From assembly GCF_000467125.1 (NCBI RefSeq), contig NZ_BATJ01000009.1, positions 1-64,000 of the forward strand: a DNA stretch of 64,000 nucleotides, given 5' to 3'. The translations under genes and the position numbers were made by a program. Source of the stretch: Vibrio proteolyticus NBRC 13287. GTDB taxonomy: Bacteria > Pseudomonadota > Gammaproteobacteria > Enterobacterales > Vibrionaceae. Within the stretch, counting starts at the first letter, position 1, and each line of letters begins with the position of its first letter. The notes beneath the pieces were generated by a model. It was not told where the DNA came from and ran no database searches. It saw only the letters and a program-made list of their open reading frames with translations. Shown here one piece after another: positions 60,587 through 64,000 of this stretch.

Positions 60587-60901
60587 AGATAGCCCTTATC
60601 GTTATAGTCAAATATGTTGTTGTGTATGCATCCACGCACCTAATTGATGCGAGCGAATCCAGAGATCCGGGGTGCGAATAATGACGAATGCATCATCAAT
60701 TCGCAACCCGTGATAAAAAAACACTATATTAATTTATTACAAAAGTAAAAAAGCAGTCAGTTATACTAACAAAAATCAAAAAACCAATATTATACGCCAT
60801 CTTAAGTGCGCATTTTTCCATCAAAGAATAGAACAATTCACCAAACATTTTATTAACAATAGTTGTAAATACTTAATAACCGATCGGTAGCAAAATAAAA
60901 A
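60587..60901. promoter_or_regulatory. brnQ-trmN6 divergent intergenic region with a hairpin
   Basis: 315 bp, AT-rich on the right. CGGGGTGCGAAT (60668-60679) and ATTCGCAACCCG (60699-60710) form an inverted repeat with one bulge and about 19 bp between arms, in the probable 5' leader of brnQ. No T run follows on either strand. I do not recognise a riboswitch. Confidence 0.45.
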
Positions 60902-61621
60902 ATGAAAGCCACGCCATTAAAAACTAAAGGATTTTCGTTCAAACAGTTCTCGATAGAGGGCGGTCAGTCTGGCATGCCGGTCAGCACAGACGGCGTGATG
61001 CTCGGAGCCTGGGCTGACATCGAACCCGCTGAACGCATACTGGATATCGGCACGGGCACCGGGCTACTGGCGCTGATGTGTGCCCAGCGACAACCGCATG
61101 CGCATGTGACGGCGGTGGACATTGAGCCCAACGCCATTGCCGCAGCGCAGCACAACGTCACCAACTCAGCCTGGCAGGCACGGATTGAGATACTCGAAGG
61201 CGACATTCTGTCGATGCCGCTAACCGGCAACTTCGACGCCATCGTGTGCAATCCTCCGTACTTCAACAGCGGCGAGCAGTCACAGCACCAACAGCGCGCC
61301 ACCGCTCGTCATACTGACCGTCTCTCCCATCAGGCGTTGATCGCACGCTGCGCTGAATTGCTGACGCCAAACGGATGTGCCAGTTTCGTTCTGCCCGACA
61401 GCGAAGGCGAGGCATTTATCCGTCAAGCCGAACAATCCGGCTGGTTTGTCACCCGCTTATGTCGGGTCAGACCGTCAGACACCAAACCGGTCCACCGCTT
61501 ACTGTTCGAACTGGCTCGCTCCGCCGTACCTTGTCAGGTGAGCGAGTTAACCATCCGGGAAAATTTGGATTACAGCCAGGCCTTTATCGAACTGACGCGA
61601 GAATTTTATTTGAAGATGTAG
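60902..61621 (+). CDS. trmN6: tRNA1(Val) (adenine(37)-N6)-methyltransferase
   Basis: 239-aa Rossmann-fold methyltransferase of the YfiC/TrmN6 family. SAM-binding loop ILDIGTGTGLLAL near residues 45-57, acidic VDIEPN, and the adenine-N6 catalytic motif NPPYF near residue 118. It methylates A37 next to the anticodon of tRNA1-Val. E. coli has it next to srmB too, though divergent there; here they are tandem, 91 bp apart. No clear SD precedes the ATG. Confidence 0.94.
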   Translation: MKATPLKTKGFSFKQFSIEGGQSGMPVSTDGVMLGAWADIEPAERILDIGTGTGLLALMCAQRQPHAHVTAVDIEPNAIAAAQHNVTNSAWQARIEILEGDILSMPLTGNFDAIVCNPPYFNSGEQSQHQQRATARHTDRLSHQALIARCAELLTPNGCASFVLPDSEGEAFIRQAEQSGWFVTRLCRVRPSDTKPVHRLLFELARSAVPCQVSELTIRENLDYSQAFIELTREFYLKM

Positions 61622-61712
61622 AAATAACCTGTGACCCTACTTAGCAATGGCTTTATACTATGCGCCCTTTAAATTCACTCAATAGCGCCGAATGGCTCGC
61701 GGAGACACCACA

Positions 61713-62957
61713 GTGATCAAAACTTTTGCCGACCTCGATCTTGATCCGAATCTATTGACGGCCATCGAAGAGATGGGCTACTCCCGTCCAACCCAGATTC
61801 AGGCCCAAGCCATTCCTGAAGCACTGGAAGGTCGCGACATTCTGGCGTCAGCACCAACCGGTACCGGAAAAACCGCCGCCTTTGTCCTACCGGCACTGCA
61901 ATTTTTGAGCGATTTTCCGCGCCGAAAACCAGGACCGGCCCGGGTGCTGATCCTGACGCCGACCCGCGAACTGGCGATGCAGGTGGCCGATCAGGCCCGT
62001 GCGCTGGCCAAGCACACCAAGCTGAACATTTTTACCATCACCGGTGGTGTTCAGTATCAGGAACATGCGGACATTCTGGCGACCACACAAGACATCGTGG
62101 TCGCGACCCCCGGGCGTCTGATGGAATACATTGAGGCTGAGCGTTTCGACTGTCGCGCGATCGAATGGCTGATCCTGGACGAGGCCGACCGCATGCTCGA
62201 TATGGGCTTTGGCCCAACCGTCGACCGGCTGTCCTCTGAGTGTCGCTGGCGCAAACAGACGCTACTGTTCTCCGCCACACTGGAAGGCAAAGGGGTGGAA
62301 GGCTTTACCGCGGATCTGCTCAAAGAGCCGGCCGAAGTGGACGCCGAGCCGTCACGTCGCGAACGCAAGAAGATTGCCCAGTGGTATCACCGTGCCGACG
62401 ACATGGAGCACAAACTGGCGCTGCTGAAAACCATCATTACCGAGCAAGCAGAACGCACTATCGTGTTTCTCAAAACCCGCGAACGTCTGGCAGAACTACG
62501 TGCTGAACTGGAGAGCGCCCAGATCCCATGTGCCTGGATTCAGGGTGAGATGCCACAAGATCGCCGGAATAACGCCATCAGCCGTTTTCGTAACGGTGAC
62601 GTCAATGTCCTGCTCGCCACCGACGTTGCAGCGCGTGGTATCGATCTGCCCGACGTCAGCCACGTGATCAACTACGATATGCCGCGCAGTGCCGATGTTT
62701 ATCTGCACCGCATCGGTCGTACGGCCCGCGCCGGGAAAAAAGGCAATGCGGTTTCTCTGGTCGAAGCACACGACCAACCCATGATGGACCGGGTTGCCCG
62801 CTACGTGAAAGAAGACATCAAAGAGCGTTTCATCAAAGAGCTGCGTCCTAAACACAAGAAGCCGGTGTTTAAGAAAAAGAAAAAAGACGATAAGAAAAAG
62901 GCGGCGACGAAAAAAGCAACCGGCACCAAAAAGAAAGTGGCGAAGAAAAAGAAGTAA
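61713..62957 (+). CDS. srmB: DEAD-box RNA helicase SrmB
   Basis: 414-aa helicase acting in early 50S subunit assembly. Q motif and Walker A (SAPTGTGKT), PTRELA, DEAD (LDEADRML), SAT, then helicase C domain with ATDVAARGID and HRIGRTAR. The last 45 residues are almost pure Lys/Ala/Thr, an RNA-binding tail. I place the start at GTG 61713 (IKTFADLDL), as GGAG lies 9 nt upstream and it matches the family; the ATG at 61692 would add 7 residues without SD. Confidence 0.95.
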   Translation: MIKTFADLDLDPNLLTAIEEMGYSRPTQIQAQAIPEALEGRDILASAPTGTGKTAAFVLPALQFLSDFPRRKPGPARVLILTPTRELAMQVADQARALAKHTKLNIFTITGGVQYQEHADILATTQDIVVATPGRLMEYIEAERFDCRAIEWLILDEADRMLDMGFGPTVDRLSSECRWRKQTLLFSATLEGKGVEGFTADLLKEPAEVDAEPSRRERKKIAQWYHRADDMEHKLALLKTIITEQAERTIVFLKTRERLAELRAELESAQIPCAWIQGEMPQDRRNNAISRFRNGDVNVLLATDVAARGIDLPDVSHVINYDMPRSADVYLHRIGRTARAGKKGNAVSLVEAHDQPMMDRVARYVKEDIKERFIKELRPKHKKPVFKKKKKDDKKKAATKKATGTKKKVAKKKK

Positions 62958-62974
62958 CCTCAAACTGAAAACGA

Positions 62975-63007
62975 TAAAAAGGTGATGCCCATGGCATCAC
63001 CTTTTTT
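62975..63007. terminator. Bidirectional terminator between srmB and prfC
   Basis: 9-bp stem GGTGATGCC / GGCATCACC around CAT, preceded by A5 and followed by T6. Confidence 0.93.
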
Positions 63008-63045
63008 AGTGTCCAAATCCCGGTCCACAGGCCGGGATGTCATGC

Positions 63046-64000
63046 TCAGTGTTCGCGAGTCGCTCGGAACTGGACGTCCGGGAAACGTTCCTGAGCCAGG
63101 TTCAGGTTCACCATCGTCGGTGCGATGTAACTCAGGTTATCGCCGCCATCAAGCGCCAGGTTCGCCTGGTTCTTACGTTGAAACTCTTCCAGAGTCTTCG
63201 CGTCGTCACACTCAACCCAACGTGCCGTGGCCACATTTACGCCTTCATAGATAGCTTCAACGTTGTACTCCGCTTTTAAGCGCGCCACCACAACATCAAA
63301 CTGCAGTACCCCCACCGCGCCCACGATCAAATCGTTGTTTTGCAGCGGACGGAACACCTGTACTGCCCCCTCTTCCGACAGTTGCACCAAACCTTTAAGC
63401 AACTGTTTCTGCTTGAGTGGATCTTTCAGGCGAATGCGACGGAACAGCTCTGGAGCAAAGTTAGGAATACCCGCAAATTTCAGTGCTTCCCCTTGCGTGA
63501 AGGTATCACCAATCTGAATAGTACCGTGGTTGTGCAGACCGATGATATCGCCGGCATAAGCGTTCTCCGCCCGGGAGCGATCGCCGGCCATGAAGGTCAC
63601 AGCATCGGAAATGTTGATCTGCTTACCCAGTCGCACGTGGTTCATTTTCATGCCCTGAGTGTAGGTGCCCGATACGATGCGCATGAACGCAATTCGGTCA
63701 CGGTGTTTCGGGTCCATGTTGGCCTGAATCTTAAACACAAAGCCAGAGAACTTCTCTTCGTTCGCTTCTACTTCACGCTCATTTGCCTGACGCGCCAGAG
63801 GGGCCGGCGCCCATTCAGTCAGACCATCCAGCATGTGGTCCACACCGAAGTTACCCAGTGCCGTACCGAAGAAAACCGGGGTCAGCTCGCCGCTCAGAAA
63901 CAGTTCGCGATCAAATTCATGCGACGCTCCCAGAACCAGCTCCAGCTCTTCACGTAACTGCTCCGCCAGTTCGGCACCGATGGCCTCATCCAATTCAGGG
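63046..64000 (-). CDS. prfC: Peptide chain release factor 3 (C-terminal part, cut by window edge)
   Basis: Translational GTPase that recycles RF1 and RF2 from the ribosome. The window holds about the last 317 residues of a protein of about 529; the frame stays open through 64000, so the N-terminal G domain lies outside. Visible: [42 protein letters not shown] (domain II) and [22 protein letters not shown] with the C-terminal [13 protein letters not shown]. All agree with RF3. Confidence 0.97.
   Translation of the reverse strand, partial: PELDEAIGAELAEQLREELELVLGASHEFDRELFLSGELTPVFFGTALGNFGVDHMLDGLTEWAPAPLARQANEREVEANEEKFSGFVFKIQANMDPKHRDRIAFMRIVSGTYTQGMKMNHVRLGKQINISDAVTFMAGDRSRAENAYAGDIIGLHNHGTIQIGDTFTQGEALKFAGIPNFAPELFRRIRLKDPLKQKQLLKGLVQLSEEGAVQVFRPLQNNDLIVGAVGVLQFDVVVARLKAEYNVEAIYEGVNVATARWVECDDAKTLEEFQRKNQANLALDGGDNLSYIAPTMVNLNLAQERFPDVQFRATREH

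Noticed and set aside
60640..60696. 18-codon leader-like ORF upstream of brnQ (minus strand)
   Set aside because: Only one Leu and two Ile codons, no good SD and no terminator after it, so not a branched-chain attenuator.

Overview
The window is ordinary, well-kept core chromosome of a Vibrio, probably chromosome 1 of a species whose gene order closely follows V. cholerae. The evidence is the presence and order of nspS-mbaA, hlyU, nptA and vpsR among housekeeping genes, plus the enterobacterial synteny clpB-pgeF-rluD-bamD-raiA-pheL-pheA. The exact species cannot be decided from the sequence alone. I see no tRNA, complete rRNA gene, insertion sequence, prophage, integron or CRISPR. Almost every gene is full length; only prfC is cut, by the right edge. 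The left edge holds the tandem promoters of an rRNA operon that reads out of the window.

Layout. 1-5600: rrn promoters, then clpB with a sigma32-type promoter, pgeF, rluD, and divergent bamD. 5700-9200: a lytic transglycosylase, raiA, and pheA behind a phenylalanine-rich leader and attenuator. 9370-13260: the polyamine-sensing nspS-mbaA c-di-GMP operon and yjjX. 13295-21360: trpR, slt, ettA, a PilZ protein, an M23 peptidase, tyrA and aroF, the last with TyrR boxes. 21590-24000: the BtsS/BtsR two-component system. 24020-30605: a peptidoglycan amino-sugar recycling cluster (nagZ, an RpiR regulator, a sodium symporter, a BadF-type kinase, anmK, murQ). 30602-34530: a cation/proton antiporter, a small lipoprotein and a CstA-family transporter. 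34750-42330: ispH, fkpB, lspA, ileS, ribF, murJ. 42590-48480: rpsT, hlyU, nhaR, nptA, thyA, lgt and a TauE/SafE protein. 48490-56190: ptsP, rppH, mutH, tas, small genes and vpsR. 56470-64000: lysS, prfB with its programmed frameshift, brnQ, trmN6, srmB and prfC.

How genes work together. Aromatic amino acid synthesis (aroF, tyrA, pheA, trpR) is spread through the first third, and each control system is legible: attenuation for pheA, TyrR boxes for aroF, a leader inverted repeat for trpR. Three c-di-GMP components occur: mbaA (metabolism), a PilZ protein (receptor) and vpsR (biofilm regulator). The BtsSR locus and the CstA-family transporter lie about 9 kb apart and are probably linked by four 20-bp-spaced repeats upstream of cstA.

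The two most interesting signals are non-coding: that repeat array at 32897-32964, and a DnaA-box-rich gap between rppH and mutH (51254-51894), the same position as the E. coli DnaA-reactivating locus DARS2. I did not find a clearly new multi-gene system; the less-described items are regulatory sites, palindromes and one small unannotated ORF.
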